The notes: generated by a model from the sequence alone, not told the origin. DNA of 64,000 nucleotides from Siphonodentalium dalli (GCA_032622095.1 CP136064.1:273753614-273817613); one strand, 5' to 3'. Counted from the stretch's first letter, positions 34,001 through 45,300 are shown. Program-made: numbers and translations.

Positions 34001-35335
34001 CAGCTTATTATATTTACCTCTATTAGAATGAGGGCGATTATCATCCACTCGAGCCGCGTATGATGCTTATCACTCAGGTGTCAGCTTATTATATTTACCT
34101 CTATTAGAATGAGGGCGATTATCATCCACTCGAGTCGCGTATGATGCTTATCACTCAGGTGTCAGCTTATTATATTTACCTCTATTAGAATGAGGGCGAT
34201 TATCATCCACTCGAGCCGCGTATGATGCTTATCACTCAGGTGTCAGCTTATTATATTTACCTCTATTAGAATGAGGGCGATTATCATCCACTCGAGCCGC
34301 GTATGATGCTTATCACTCAGGTGTCAGCTTATTATATTTACCTCTATTAGAATGAGGGCGATTATCATCCACTCGAGCCGCGTATGATGCTTATCACTCA
34401 GGTGACAGCTTATTATATTTACCTCTATTAGAATGAGGGCGATTATCATCCACTCGAGTCGCGTATGATGCTTATCACTCAGGTGTCAGCTTATTATATT
34501 TACCTCTATTAGAATGAGGGCGATTATCATCCACTCGAGCCGCGTATGATGCTTATCACTCAGGTGACAGCTTATTATATTTACCTCTATTAGAATGAGG
34601 GCGATTATCATCCACTCGAGCCGCGTATGATGTTTATCACTCAGGTGTCAGCTTATTATATTTACCTCTATTAGAATGAGGGCGATTATCATCCACTCGA
34701 GTCGCGTATGATGCTTATCACTCAGGTGACTACTCAGTAGATCGACCAGCTTATTATATTTACCTCTATTAGAATGAGGGCGATTATCATCCACTCGAGC
34801 CGCGTATGATGCTTATCACTCAGGTGACTACTTATTATATTTACCTCTATTAGAATGAGGGCGATTATCATCCACTCGAGCCGCGTATGATGTTTATCAC
34901 TCAGGTGTCAGCTTATTATATTTACCTCTATTAGAATGAGGGCGATTATCATCCACTCGAGCCGCGTATGATGTTTATCACTCAGGTGTCAGCTTATTAT
35001 ATTTACCTCTATTAGAATGAGGGCAGCTTATTATATTTACCTCTATTAGAATGAGGGCGATTATCATCCACTCGAGCCGCGTATGATGCTTATCACTCAG
35101 GTGTCAGCTTATTATATTTACCTCTATTAGAATGAGGGCAGCTTATTATATTTACCTCTATTAGAATGAGGGCAGCTTATTATATTTACCTCTATTAGAA
35201 TGAGGGCGATTATCATCCACTCGAGTCGCGTATGATGCTTATCACTCAGGTGTCAGCTTATTATATTTACCTCTATTAGAATGAGGGCGATTATCATCCA
35301 CTCGAGCCGCGTATGATGTTTATCACTCAGGTGAC
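25073..35335 (+). repeat. 10.3 kb satellite array, 81-bp unit, about 121 units
   Basis: The unit runs cagcttattatatttacctc, tattagaatgagggcgatta, tcatccactcgagycgcgta, tgatgyttatcactcaggtg, then t/a. Each unit has one CTCGAG. Most variation is at three two-state sites: gag(c/t)cgcg, atg(c/t)ttatc and gtg(t/a)c. By hand I counted about 121 full units and 13 shortened units of 34 bp (for example near 25757, 29180, 29214, 30369, 35139) that join 'gagggc' straight to 'agctt'. Four units at 31270-31560 share gggtgatt. Because 81 is a multiple of three, one minus frame stays open through several units as a 27-residue repeat; the shortened units break it, and nothing else suggests coding. The array is close enough to identical to imply recent amplification. 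Whether it is centromeric or interstitial cannot be told from here. Confidence 0.97.
34731..34751 (+). repeat. Copy of the right border sequence inside the array
   Basis: The sequence 'ctactcagtagatcgacc' plus 'agct' interrupts the array here and is repeated at the true right border, about 35334-35354. Units with a 'gactactt' join (about 29537, 30481, 34826) look like shortened derivatives. Confidence 0.85.
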
Positions 35336-35427
35336 TACTCAGTAGATCGACCAGCTCACAGCAGTGATTCAGTTTTTCATTCATGACCTTGAAAACAAAT
35401 ATTAAATAATAATAATTTATTGTATTA

Positions 35428-35615
35428 AAGGCCCACTTAATTTTCGAACACCCAGATTACATTATATAAAATATATGCCTTATTATATACCATTTGAAAG
35501 GGGAAGCTCAAAAATATTGTATTAACAATTTATCCGGTCGAATAAACTGTGAACATGTTGTTTTTGTTGAGTTACAGACGTGTTTTTCTCATCTAGATTG
35601 TAGTTTAAACAGGGT
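35428..35615 (-). mobile_element. Fragment related to the element at 3827-4283
   Basis: It starts with the shared terminus 'aaaggcccacttaattttcg' and continues as the diverged reverse complement of 4100-4270 ('cattatataaaatatatgcc', 'ccatttgaaaggggaagctc'). Confidence 0.55.
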
Positions 35616-36002
35616 CCGCGCTGGCCCCAAATTTATTTGCCAAATGCTATCAGTTTCTACAACATTTTTTCTTTTATTTTGACTATTTCGACAATCACTG
35701 CTTGAGCGACCTTTGATATCAATAGGAAAGCAGTTAGTTATTAATAATTCTCACCTCTATACTTGGGTTTATCATAGAACAATAAACCAACAACATAACA
35801 ATGCAATTGTAGAAGGGTTTCTTCATCAGAACGGCACATCGAAACAAAGAGGATTAGCAATGTAAACACCACAACCAGACGTACTAGCAAACCCTCCACC
35901 CGTCGATACTAATGATATCAGATTAATTGTATCTTGATAGAGGTGTTAACTTTTCATAACCTTGATACATGTGTAACTCACTGCTAATACCATTAATAAT
36001 AA
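35616..36002 (+). other. Unclassified DNA
   Basis: No gene or recognised repeat. Confidence 0.3.
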
Positions 36003-36771
36003 AAGGTCGCAGACCACATGTCCCCCGACTCGAGTGGTAAACTTCATGATTGGAATTGTTAGAAGGATACTATTTGCAACAATGTTATACAGTATATAGA
36101 TGTTGCAAACCACCGCAAAATTTCTTGGACAAAACAACCCGATGAACAAACGCATGCAAACGCGAAAAAATGATATTTTTGTATTAGCTATATAGATGTT
36201 GCAAATCACCAACATGTTAGGAACAATATCCCAGAGTTTCAAATCTCTACATTTAAAACTGTAGGAGGAGTTGATTACACCATGAAGGTACCCAATCTCA
36301 TCCAAAAGGCAAAAATGTTCCAAATTTTCTAAGTCGAAAACCCCCCCCAAAAATATGGAAAAAATGATATTTTTGATTAGCTATATAGATGTTGCAAATC
36401 ACCAACATGTTAGGAACAATATCCCAGAGTTTCAAATCTCTACATTTAAAACTGTAGGAGGAGTTGATTACACCATGAAGGTACCCAATCTCATCCAAAA
36501 GGCAAAAATGTTCCAAATTTTCTAAGTCGAAAACCCCCCCAAAAATATGGAAAAATTTATATTTTTGATTAGCTATATAGATGTTGCAAATCACCAACAT
36601 GTTAGGAACAATATCCCAGAGTTTCAAATCTCTACGTTTAAAACTGTAGGAGGAGTTGATTACACCATGAAGGTACCCAATCTCGGACGCACGGACGCAC
36701 GGACGGACGGACGCACGGACGGACGGACGAGGGTCATTTCTATAGTCCTCCGACGGAAACGTCGGGGGACA
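36003..36771 (+). mobile_element. Family B (pearl-like) element: head, triplicated 182-bp core, ACGG tract, 3' hairpin
   Basis: The head 'aggtcgcagaccacatgtcc' includes GTCCCCCGAC (36020-36029). Nearly three copies of a 182-bp core follow ('gattagctatatagatgttg', 'caacatgttaggaacaatat', 'aggaggagttgattacacc'). An ACGG/ACGC tract lies at about 36685-36730. The end is a hairpin GTCCTCCGACG-gaaa-CGTCGGGGGAC (36745-36770). The distal hairpin arm is the inverse of the head's GTCCCCCGAC. The minus-strand ORFs of 134 and 170 codons are translations of the core and the tract. Confidence 0.85.
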
Positions 36772-36954
36772 ATGAAAGTGTTTCCTGAAATGAGTGGTAT
36801 TGACTGACAAATATTAATAAACTTCCTTGAGGAATCAAAAGTGACTTGCCAAAAATTTTGCCAAATGAAAATATTTTTTGCCAAATGTGAATTATTTTTG
36901 CCATTGACAAATTTGGCAAGTGGCAGCGTGAGCCATGAGTAAAAAGTGTATTTA

Positions 36955-37110
36955 TTTTCAATGGAGGGGGAATAACTCTAAATTTTAAAGATAGAGTTAT
37001 TCCCCTTCCATTGAAAATACATCTTTAGTTTGAATTCTGTTGCATTCTGGGGGAATCTCTATGATTTCAGCTATTTTCTATTTCTCAATGGGCATCTTCT
37101 GAGACATAGA
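36955..37110 (+). repeat. Small hairpin and dispersed repeat fragment
   Basis: An inverted repeat at 36956-37009 (ttttcaatgga ... tccattgaaaa) encloses 'ataactct' / 'agagttat'. The following 100 bp match the reverse complement of 3950-4100. Confidence 0.6.
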
Positions 37111-37460
37111 TTTTAACTCCCATTAGGGTACTTGGTTAATGGGATGAGTCCACTGGGACAACTGTACTATGAAATCACTTTCCAAAGGCAACCAACACAA
37201 CAATATTTGGCATTCAACAGCAGAGAGTGGATTTCGAATGCATGACGTTTTCATGCCATGATGTTACAAATTGAGCATGCGAACCACTGGACCATTGCGC
37301 CACTGAAAATCGAGCCTGCAAACAGCGTGTCTGTCATTTGCAGAATGAGGTTCCCAGAGGGTGAATTTAGTTATGCTATCCCACACAGCAGGCTAGCATC
37401 ACCAAATTCACCCTCTGTGAACCTCATTCTGCTTAGGCCTCATCTTCTGGGAAGTATCTA

Positions 37461-37600
37461 TAGTAGGGCGGCTAAGTGTAAAATTATGGTAAAATCGTTC
37501 AGTTGGTGATACAAGCATGAAACTTGGTATGCATGATCAATATATAGTACTAAAACAAATTGCTCGACAAACCAATCAAAATGGCCACCGGATTCAAAAT
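37461..37600 (+). repeat. Left TIR of the 3.8 kb transposon
   Basis: Relative to the right TIR it has about 12 extra bases (taaaattatggt region, near 37478-37490). After 'gcatgatca' the two ends diverge until 'cgacaaacca'. It ends in AAAATGGCCACC-type motifs. Confidence 0.8.
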
Positions 37601-37904
37601 GGCCACCATTTTTCAAAATGGCCGCCGCATTTAACTTCTACCCAGTATATAAGATACACTAACCACTTTTCGGTTCTTTCTTTGTTACGATATATAAGTA
37701 AATCATCCCTTTAAATGTTGCGTTATCATAAGTATGCAAAAATATCATTATTTTTTCGGAATTTATAGATTATTTTTACAGGGTTTTTTTCCTCAAAATT
37801 CTTCAAAAAAATAGAGGAGCATAAACATGGTCACGACGTGCTTATGACTTTCTCAGACACAGTTAGTTCTGTAATATCCCAAGCTTGTAAATATAATTAA
37901 GCGC

Positions 37905-40790
37905 TACAATTGTTGGAGCAGCAGAAATCATTCGCGAACATATGCTTGAACATCGTACCAAATTTGACAACAAGTTCTGCAATTGTATGTATGATCGAGC
38001 ATGGTGCTGACATCAAGTCACAGCTTACAAATGGTGCAACAAAGTCTGATTTAGCAATCGGGCACTTATTACAAATCAACTGTTTCTCATCTAGATACAA
38101 GGACAAAGCCTTTTATCATCGCCACTGTCAAGACTGTGAAACACCATTCCCTATATACACTGGCATCACTTTGTACGCAAAAAAAAGGAAACGAAACCTG
38201 ATTTTACATGTTCTATGAAAACTGACTGAGTATATCTTATGATCATGTCATGGACATCTCAAACCAGCTTGGAGAGGTTGTTGTTAAACAGTATCAAACA
38301 GATGGAGTTGTGTGTCCACCTATATTGAGAAAAGGCTTGTTCACCACATCTGCTTTGGACAATATTGACCACAAACCTACATCAACTACCAGCACATCAT
38401 CTTTCCACGGGACAAATATTTCTATGTTTCAGTATCCGCATCCAGATAATTAAGGCGAGCAGCAACATCTTGACTTCAGTTCTGGAAAAACGAAACAAAT
38501 CCCACATCTTCTAGACTCGTATACAAATGTTCCACCTGTCTATTTAAAAGATGTAAAGCCAAACCCACCAACAAACACCGGCTTTGATCTACCTGGTTCA
38601 ACTGTTTTTCAAAAACATCTTCGGCTGGATTATGAGTGGTTGAAAAAGGTCGCGTCAACAGAAGTACATAAATAACGTGGCCAGCTCATCATGCGACTCA
38701 AAAGAGAGGTCATCAGTTTGGTGTAGCAATAACCTCAATGTCACCTCTGTTGCGTGATCAGGCTCACTCATTAACCACGATAAAACATCGCATGCACAAA
38801 ATTAATGAATCGGTTCAACTTCTAAACTCAGTACGGACACTGATCATTACTGCAGACCAGCCTATGTGTGCATTGGCTAAGCAGATACAGTGGCAGTGGC
38901 CAGACTTATATGGTGAGGACAAATATGCTGTTATGCTTGGAGGGTTACATCTGGAATTGGATGCTCTAACAATGGTTGGTTCAGTGCTTCTGGATAGCGA
39001 CTGGAGCAGTGCTCTTGTGGAAGCAGGTATAGCAAGCCCAATCTCAGCAGATTAATTCATCAAAGTTTCACGTATTACAAAAACCCGACACATCAGGCAC
39101 ATCAGATAACAACATGTAGTCTGTTCAAACTCATGCAATTTGCACACTCAGAATACTGCAGTCGGGATTTATCCGATGTTGATAGTACGCACTCAAATTT
39201 CAATGACTGGTGTAAAAGTAAATGTGCTTAGTCCACAGTTCTGGAGTTTGGTTCTTGACATTGAATTGACAATTTTACTGCTACCTATTCACCTCAGAGA
39301 CATGATGACAATAGAGAAGAAACATCCCAGCATATCAATTGAATTTCACAGAGGGAACTTTGTTGTATACAAGACTGAAAGAAACTTCTCAAGTATGACA
39401 ATAGACCAGGCCCATGAACAGCACAATGCAGTCATGAAAAGGGATGGAGGAGCAATTGGGATAACTGAGGATGAAGCACATTCAATAGATGGATGGTCGC
39501 TAGTCCAGAATTATGTTGCCTTATTTCTGATTATGATAATATTGCTTGTACAAAGGATATCACATAAGAAACCAAGCATCACGAGGAGACAATTGCATAT
39601 AATTTTATTTGTTTTTCAATAATGTGAATAACCTCACAGACATGACACAAGAAATGGGAAATCCGTTTTCTGATGACTCCACAGACCTCTTGGCATTGGA
39701 CATCAGATAAAATACAGACATATTGCCATAAATATAAGAGAACTGACATCGTGTTTGACAAGACAATGAAACAGGAAACTAGGTCAAGGCGCGGAAAAGG
39801 AATCATGAGAATGGTATCAGGATCTAGCAAAACTAGCATAGCTTTCTTCACGATGACAACAAAACAGAGCTACTAGTATTTCACTTCCTTGCTGACAAGA
39901 TCATAACTGTTATTACGGACAATGGCATTGTTGTTACCAAAGGTGAACATGTACAAAGTAACAATGAACTTAATTTGGATATTCTTGCACCATGTACACA
40001 CGAAAAGGCCGATACACGGATATTTGTGGATGCAAAACACGCAGTTATCAACCAACACAACAGCATCATAATCCAAGCCAATGATACGGATGTAGTGATT
40101 ATAGCTGTAATTATATACCCAAGTTTGAAAGCATTCGGTCATAGAAAGACATTCAGAGGGATTCCGATACATGAGATTGTTTCACCAATAGGTACAACAA
40201 AATGTTATGGAATTCTCTTTTTCCATGCAATTAGTAGATGTGATGTGGTATCTGCATTTCGCGGGAAAGGAAAAAAGTCTGCATGGCAGGCATGGAAAGT
40301 ATTTCCAGAAGCTTTACCAATTTTCTCCAGACTTGGCAATTCTCGAGTGTCCATCACAGAACATAACATTGCAGTAATCGAGAGATTCGTTATAATAATG
40401 TACGACCGTTCAAATACATCCAATGACATTAATGAAGCCAGACTAGACTTTTTTTGCACGGAAACAGAGACCATAAAATTCTATTCCACCTACAACATGT
40501 ACAAGGTCTACGCTGTTGTTGCAGCATGTCAAGCGAGCCGCATACGAGGCAGTGCATATATAGGGGCAATCATTGGCACGTAAACCATCTTACCCCGAGT
40601 CCTGCATATTGGGGATGGGCAGAAAATGGCAGTCACTGGGAACCATTTTGGACGGAGCTTCCACCAATTGCCAAATGTTGCAGTCAGTTGACCAAATGCG
40701 GCTGCAAGAATGCGTATAGTGGGCGATGCACATGCTACCATGTTGGGCTTCCATGCACCACTTTATGCAGTTTTTGCTGCCAAGTTTAAA
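37905..40790 (+). pseudogene. Decayed PIN/XPG-like, CXC-domain transposon protein
   Basis: At least six ORF pieces in different frames line up in order as one protein of a widespread, mostly uncharacterised family known from molluscs, cnidarians and others. 38250-38453 has 'DGVVCPPILRKGLFTT', then 'DNIDHKPTSTT' and 'SFHGTNISMFQ'. 38738-39055 has 'YAVMLGGLHLELDAL'. 39140-39622 has 'SSMTIDQAHEQHNAVMKRDG'. 39975-40583 has 'HEKADTRI', 'ANDTDVVII' and 'HAISRCDVVSAFRGKGKKSA'. The acidic residues in HEKADT and NDTD resemble PIN/XPG-type metal-binding positions. 40454-40789 ends with a cysteine-rich stretch 'CGCKNAYSGRCTCYHVGLPC' of tesmin/TSO1 CXC type. Frameshifts and stops (for example after 38218, 38453, 39055, 39622) mean it is not functional. 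Its position inside matched TIRs argues it was the transposase. Confidence 0.75.
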
Positions 40791-41089
40791 AGACTCTAAG
40801 AACTGATAGTAATGAATGTATGTAGCTATCCCAGTACTAACATCATAAATAGTGTGAGGTTAAATTGTTTGAAATTGATTTTTTTTTCACCATCTGAAAG
40901 TTAAGTGATATAAAAATGCCAAAATTTTGAAACGAAACAGCTAATTTGTTACAATATATTGTTTTAATATACTCAGGTTGTGTTTTAATTTCAATTCACC
41001 CTTTAGAAATGACATAAGATCTCTTGTTTGAGTGATACATCGATAAAATCGGTTAACTTTTCAAAATTCGAAAACTGACGTAGCTGAAA

Positions 41090-41235
41090 ATAGCGGCCAT
41101 CTTAAAAATGGCGGCCATCTTGGATTTTCGCGTGGTTTGTCGAACAATATTGTTTAGTGGCCCTTACTGATCATTCGTGCCAAATTTCATGCTTGTATCA
41201 CCAAGTGAACGATTTTCCACTTAGCCGCCCTACTA
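41090..41235 (-). repeat. Right TIR of the 3.8 kb transposon
   Basis: Read inward on the minus strand it starts TAGTAGGGCGGCTAAGTGG, then aaaatcgttcacttggtgat. Its inner side has two GATGGCCGCC-like motifs. Confidence 0.8.
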
Positions 41236-41602
41236 CTATAGTATCAAATTGACATTGTTTTTAGTTACGGTACGTTTTCCATTCGGGGAAGTTTCTATAT
41301 CCCCTAATTTGCAGAAGATAAAATGCATAATCGAGGTGCCCAATGGGTGAACATCATCAACTTCAACTGGGGAACTTCAATCTGATCCTAGGTCTGCCAT
41401 AGCAGTTAAGGGCCTTAGCAGAATGAGGTCCCCAGAGGGTGAATTTAGTTATGCTAGTCCGCTATGCGGGATAGCGTCACTAAATTCACCCTCTGGGGAC
41501 CTCATTCTGAAAATGCAACCTTTCGATTTGTGAAATTCTATTAACCCTTCCTGTACTAATTACTCATTGATGAGTAGTTACCTCTGAAAATGTGGGGACA
41601 AT

Positions 41603-42000
41603 CAAGTCTGCAAATAGCGTGTCTGTCATTTGCAGAATGAGGTCCCCAGAGGGTGAATTTGGTGATGCTAGCCCGCTGGGGACCTCATTCTGCTTAGTCC
41701 CTCAACTGCTATGGTAGACCTAGGATGAGATTGAAGTTCCCCTGTTGAAGTTGATGTTGTTCACCCATTGTGCACCTTGATTATGCATTTTATCTTCTGC
41801 AAATTAGGGGATATAGAAACTTCTCAGAAGGGAAAACATAACTAAAAACAATGTTAATTCACAGAAGATGAGGCTTAAGCAGAATGAGGTCTCCAGAGGG
41901 TGAATTTGGTGATGCTAGCTCGCTGTGCGGGATAGCATCACTAAATTCACCCTCTGGGGACGTCACTCTGCAAATGACAGACACGCTATTTGCAGGCTTG
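41603..42000 (+). mobile_element. Family F8 foldback MITE, complete copy
   Basis: The ends are CAAGTCTGCAAATAGCGTG and, inverted, ...CGCTATTTGCAGGCTTG. Flanks gggacaat (41595-41602) and gggataat (42001-42008) match 7 of 8. Outer arms (gcagaatgagg...) surround a central part with 'cccctgttgaagttgatg' and 'aaattaggggatatagaaac'. Overlapping ORFs are translations of the arms. Confidence 0.82.
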
Positions 42001-42264
42001 GGGATAATAAATTCATAGGTCATTTGTTGAATTTATCATCAAAATATTTTCCATCTACTCTCAGGTGCCTAATAAATGTGACGGTGAGTTATGCTGAAAA
42101 TAATTATACTGATGGCAATTTCACTCTTTGTCTCGATGCCAAATAATATTGGGGATTTTCTCCATAATTAATAATCATGCTGACACTATTATTAGTTAAT
42201 AGAAAGGGTTAATATACATGGAATGGAATGGTTTGTTGATTTCGGGAGATATTCTGATAATATA

Positions 42265-42558
42265 CTGTAATGCTCTAATTAATTGACCTCTTAACCACAG
42301 CAGAATTATGGGTATTAAACTTTTCAGGATTTAGTCAGAAATATGGCTTGTTGCCATTCATCGGAAAGCTCTCGGAAAATAGCAGTTAAGGGCCTTAGCA
42401 GAATGAGGTCCCCAGAGGGTGAATTTAGTTATGCTAGCCTGCTATGCGGCTGGGGCCAAATCATCAGGTTGCGGCACCTGTGAATCAGCGACTAAATCCT
42501 GAAAAGTTACCCATAATTCTGCTGTGGTTAAGAGGTCAATTAATTAGAGTATTACTGT
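42265..42558 (+). mobile_element. pogo-like MITE interrupted by F8-derived sequence
   Basis: Outer arms 'actgtaatgctctaattaat' and 'taattagagtattactgt' are inverted, as in the clean copy at 59645. Between them lie an F8 fragment (about 42393-42450) and a 38-bp block (42451-42488) that recurs beside the LINE at 43286. Confidence 0.65.
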
Positions 42559-42628
42559 ACTTCATGTGAGCAATCCATATATACCAAATATGAAAACAAT
42601 CTGATGGATGGACGGACACAGTTATATT

Positions 42629-42979
42629 CAAGTCTGAGTTTAGTGTGCCTGTAATTTGTAGAATGAGGTCCCCAGAGGGTGAATTTAGTGATGCTACCCA
42701 TGCTTAGCACGCTAGCATCACCAAATCACCCTTTGGCGGACCTCATTCTGCAAATTTGGCGACAGAGAAACTAAACTAAAAGCGAAAATAGAATCTATGA
42801 AGAAGTTTATATAGAAATATGATAATAAAGAAACTTCCCAGAGAAGATGAGGACTAAGCAGAATGAGGTCCCCAGAGGATGAATTTAGTGATGGTAGCCC
42901 ACTATGCAGGATAGCATCACTTAATTCACCCTCTGGGGACCTCATTCTGCAAATGGCAGGCACTATATTCTCAGGCCTG
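42629..42979 (+). mobile_element. Family F8 foldback MITE
   Basis: It starts CAAGTCTGAGTTTAGTGTGC and ends 'ctatattctcaggcctg'. Two hairpin pairs of the gcagaatgagg arm flank 'gacagagaaactaaac' and 'aaagaaacttcccagag'. No matching 8-bp flanks were found. Confidence 0.7.
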
Positions 42980-42991
42980 GCATCTGCATGT

Positions 42992-43047
42992 GATCACTTG
43001 TTCTTCTATCTATAGAGTTATCTCCCTTCCACCACATGTGATCACTT
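42992..43047 (+). repeat. 55-bp direct repeat, left copy
   Basis: The segment from 'atcacttgttcttctatcta' through 'agagttatctccctt' to 'catgtgatcactt' is nearly identical to 45327-45381. Together they flank the LINE fragment. Confidence 0.75.
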
Positions 43048-43282
43048 TAATCTTTACTCTTTAATCTTTAATGATAATATGTCCATCGTGACCACATTGT
43101 AACATAACACATGAGTACATATAACAAATATATAGTACATTACATAAACATGATATGTCAATTAATCATATAAACAGGAAATACACATATATAATTGTAG
43201 TACATTTGTATGTATAACACATACAAATATGAACCTAGAAATGGACAGTATATAGGAGAAAATTTTTTGACCCCCGATGCGC

Positions 43283-45300
43283 TCTGGGGCCAAATCATCA
43301 GGTTGCGGCACCTGTGAATCAGCATCGTTTTTCATGATTGAGATGGATATATCTCATTACCCATGGTGTGATGTCATTATCGAATATTCCGAATGGAGTG
43401 TTATATAATTGAGTGTCGGGTAATTAGTTAATCGCGGGCGATATGCCCCGTAGATTATCAAATAATTCAGAACGTTTGTCCAAGAACAGGGGGCAGTAAA
43501 GTAGGAAGTGTTTTTCGTCTTCCACTTGAACGACGCAGTGCGGACAAAGCCTTTTACTTTCCCATGTATCGGATTTAGCTCGGCGGCCCGTTTCAATAGC
43601 CAATGAGTGGGCACGTACTCTGAAACGAGAGAACGAGGCTTTGGTGTGATGATCCATGGTTAGGTTAACCCTTTACCCAACAGAAGGGCCCTGTGCCAAT
43701 GCATTCTCTTATATATGCGAGTCGACCATAGGTCGCCTCGCATATATAAGAGAATGCATTGGCTTAACACATTAAAAATTATAAAATTGTTAAAGAATGT
43801 AAGAAAAAATGGTAAAAAGTGTTAAAAAAAGATTTTTTTTAGGCCAATGCATTCTCTTATATATGCGAGGCGACCTATGGTCGACTCGCATATATAAGAG
43901 AATGCATTGGCACAGGGCATAACTGTAACTATCACAATGTGGTCAAGGAGCCGGTTCCAATGATATCCATATTTGTATGGTTCTATTGAGACAGACCGAA
44001 GATATTTTAGGCTGTTGAAGCTTTATTTGGCCGGTTTTGGCCGGTTTGTTGGGTAAAGGGTTAAGATATTTTGCTATCGCAAAGGTTTTACTGATCGCTT
44101 GGAAAGTTGTAAATTTTGAAGAGTCTTTAATTTTTCTAGATCACCATGCGCTATATTCTTCCTTAAGTTTAGCACCGAATGTTTTAACCAATTTTGTGGG
44201 ACTAAAGGTACTATGGTTTTGCCATACATGCCCGAATCCGAATAATTTAGAAGAAACTTAACTTCTTCAGACCAGGAGTTGAGATTCAGCATATTTTCGT
44301 CAAAACATTTTCTGACGATAAAATTCTTCGGAATCGATAGTAAATGAAGCCAGTATTGGATCGTGGCATTCATAAGGACTATACAAAGTGGGTAAGTACC
44401 CGTTTCACCTCTGGCCGCTGTAGTGCTTGCGTATTTCGATAGTCCGAGATAACTTTTGATGAATTTTGTTTCTACCATAGATATGTTGAGTCCGTCCCAT
44501 TTTTCAAACGGGCTGCTATTTAATCACGCGGGAGGGTTTAAGCACGTTCAGTCCCCAAACCTGGCTTTCATAGCAAAGAATTGGTTCAACGCAAGTTTTA
44601 AATAAATGTAGAGTTGTTTGTGGTCTCAGATAACGGAATGGGAGACTTTGTTGAACTGCAAACACGGCTTTTTATTCCCCTTTTTGATCAATTCATGATG
44701 ATCAATTTTACCAGGTGATGTGAATGTAACCCCAAGATATTTATATTTGTTTGTCGGATACATACATGTAGGAATGTCTTTGTATTTGATGTTTGCATCG
44801 AGAGATCGACCATTCGATTTGAAGATCATTATCTTTGATTTATCTAAATTAATTTGTAACCGATTTACATCTAGATAACTACTTAATTTGTCTAAACATT
44901 TCTGCAGACCATGTTCTGTTTTGGAGAAAAGAACCAGGTCATCGGCATACATAAGACAAGATATAGTGGCTTCTCCTGCTTCCACAGGATGACAGGTGGT
45001 GTCAAAAATATTCGGTAGATCATTTAGGTATATATTAAATAGTTTAGGGCTTAATATACTTGTTTTACCCCTATATTGGACTGAAAAGTTTCAGTTAGTC
45101 CGTTCATTAATTTCACAGAAAATCTGACGTCACGATACATTTCGGTCAGAACTGTGATGAACTTCCCCCCAAGCCCTATGTTAGCAACTTTCTTAAAAAG
45201 ATTAGTGCGACAAATCGTGTCAAAAGCTTTACGAAGATCTACAAAACATGCATATAATTTGTTTCCTTTGGTTGTGTATTTTTGTATCAGATGGCTCATA
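43283..45300 (-). pseudogene. Dead LINE (non-LTR) reverse transcriptase, 5'-truncated
   Basis: Minus-strand pieces keep order. 45299-45051 has RT motif A 'ACFVDLRKAFDTI' (residues 17-29) and ends near motif B 'GVKQ'. 44985-44626 has motif C 'MYADDLVLFSKTE'. 44478-44074 is the thumb/C-terminal part. 43657-43424 has the terminal cysteine motif 'CPHC', then 'EDEKHFLLYCPLF'. The motif A Asp and the YADD pair remain, but frame changes between pieces and a 400-bp MITE at 43665-44064 break the gene. The C-terminal Cys pattern is typical of CR1/L2/Jockey-group LINEs; the exact clade is not resolved. No endonuclease domain is present. Confidence 0.85.
43665..44064 (+). mobile_element. TTAA MITE, family P, inserted in the LINE
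   Basis: TTAA at 43665-43668 and 44061-44064 with CCCTTTACCCAACA ends. Both palindromic modules are intact (about 43695-43763 and 43844-43912). It is almost identical to the copy at 24662, so both are young relative to the LINE. Confidence 0.9.

Larger units (their letters stand above)
37461..41235 (+). mobile_element. 3.8 kb TIR DNA transposon with decayed PIN/XPG-like transposase (Academ-like candidate)
   Basis: The left end TAGTAGGGCGGCTAAGTG (37461) and the right end, inverted, share further blocks inward: 'aaaatcgttca', 'ttggtgatacaagcatgaaa', 'atgatca' and 'ctcgacaaacca' / 'ttcgacaaacca'. This makes imperfect TIRs of about 130 bp. CTA flanks both sides (37458-37460 and 41236-41238). 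Comparison with F8 paralogues, which read 'gggaaatatctata' at this place, supports the site and a 3-bp duplication. Just inside the TIRs are repeated AAATGGCC/GGCCAT motifs, three on the left and two on the right. The interior carries a broken transposase-like gene at 37905-40790. XPG-like nuclease and 3-4 bp duplications are reported for Academ, but I make this class call from memory of the family only. Confidence 0.75.
37311..41515 (+). mobile_element. Family F8 foldback MITE that hosts a 3.8 kb transposon
   Basis: The left part (37311-37460) has 'cctgcaaacagcgtgtctgt', the gcagaatgagg arm and its partner, and 'catcttctgggaagtatcta'. After the insertion, 41236-41515 resumes with 'caaattgacattgtttttag', 'cccctaatttgcagaag', and a second pair of arms. 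The joined order matches the paralogue at 54.9-55.1 kb. The right terminus is eroded and no target duplication is claimed. Confidence 0.75.

Noticed and set aside
25073-35335. CRISPR-like array
   Set aside because: Units are contiguous without unique spacers, and the context is eukaryotic satellite DNA.
35946-36810. 134- and 170-codon minus-strand ORFs with repeated segments
   Set aside because: They are translations of the triplicated 182-bp core and ACGG tract of a family B element.
37303-41514. CTGAAAAT as target duplication of the F8 MITE hosting the 3.8 kb transposon
   Set aside because: The right occurrence is a mutated part of the element's own 'ctgcaaatg' arm, so it is not an independent flank.
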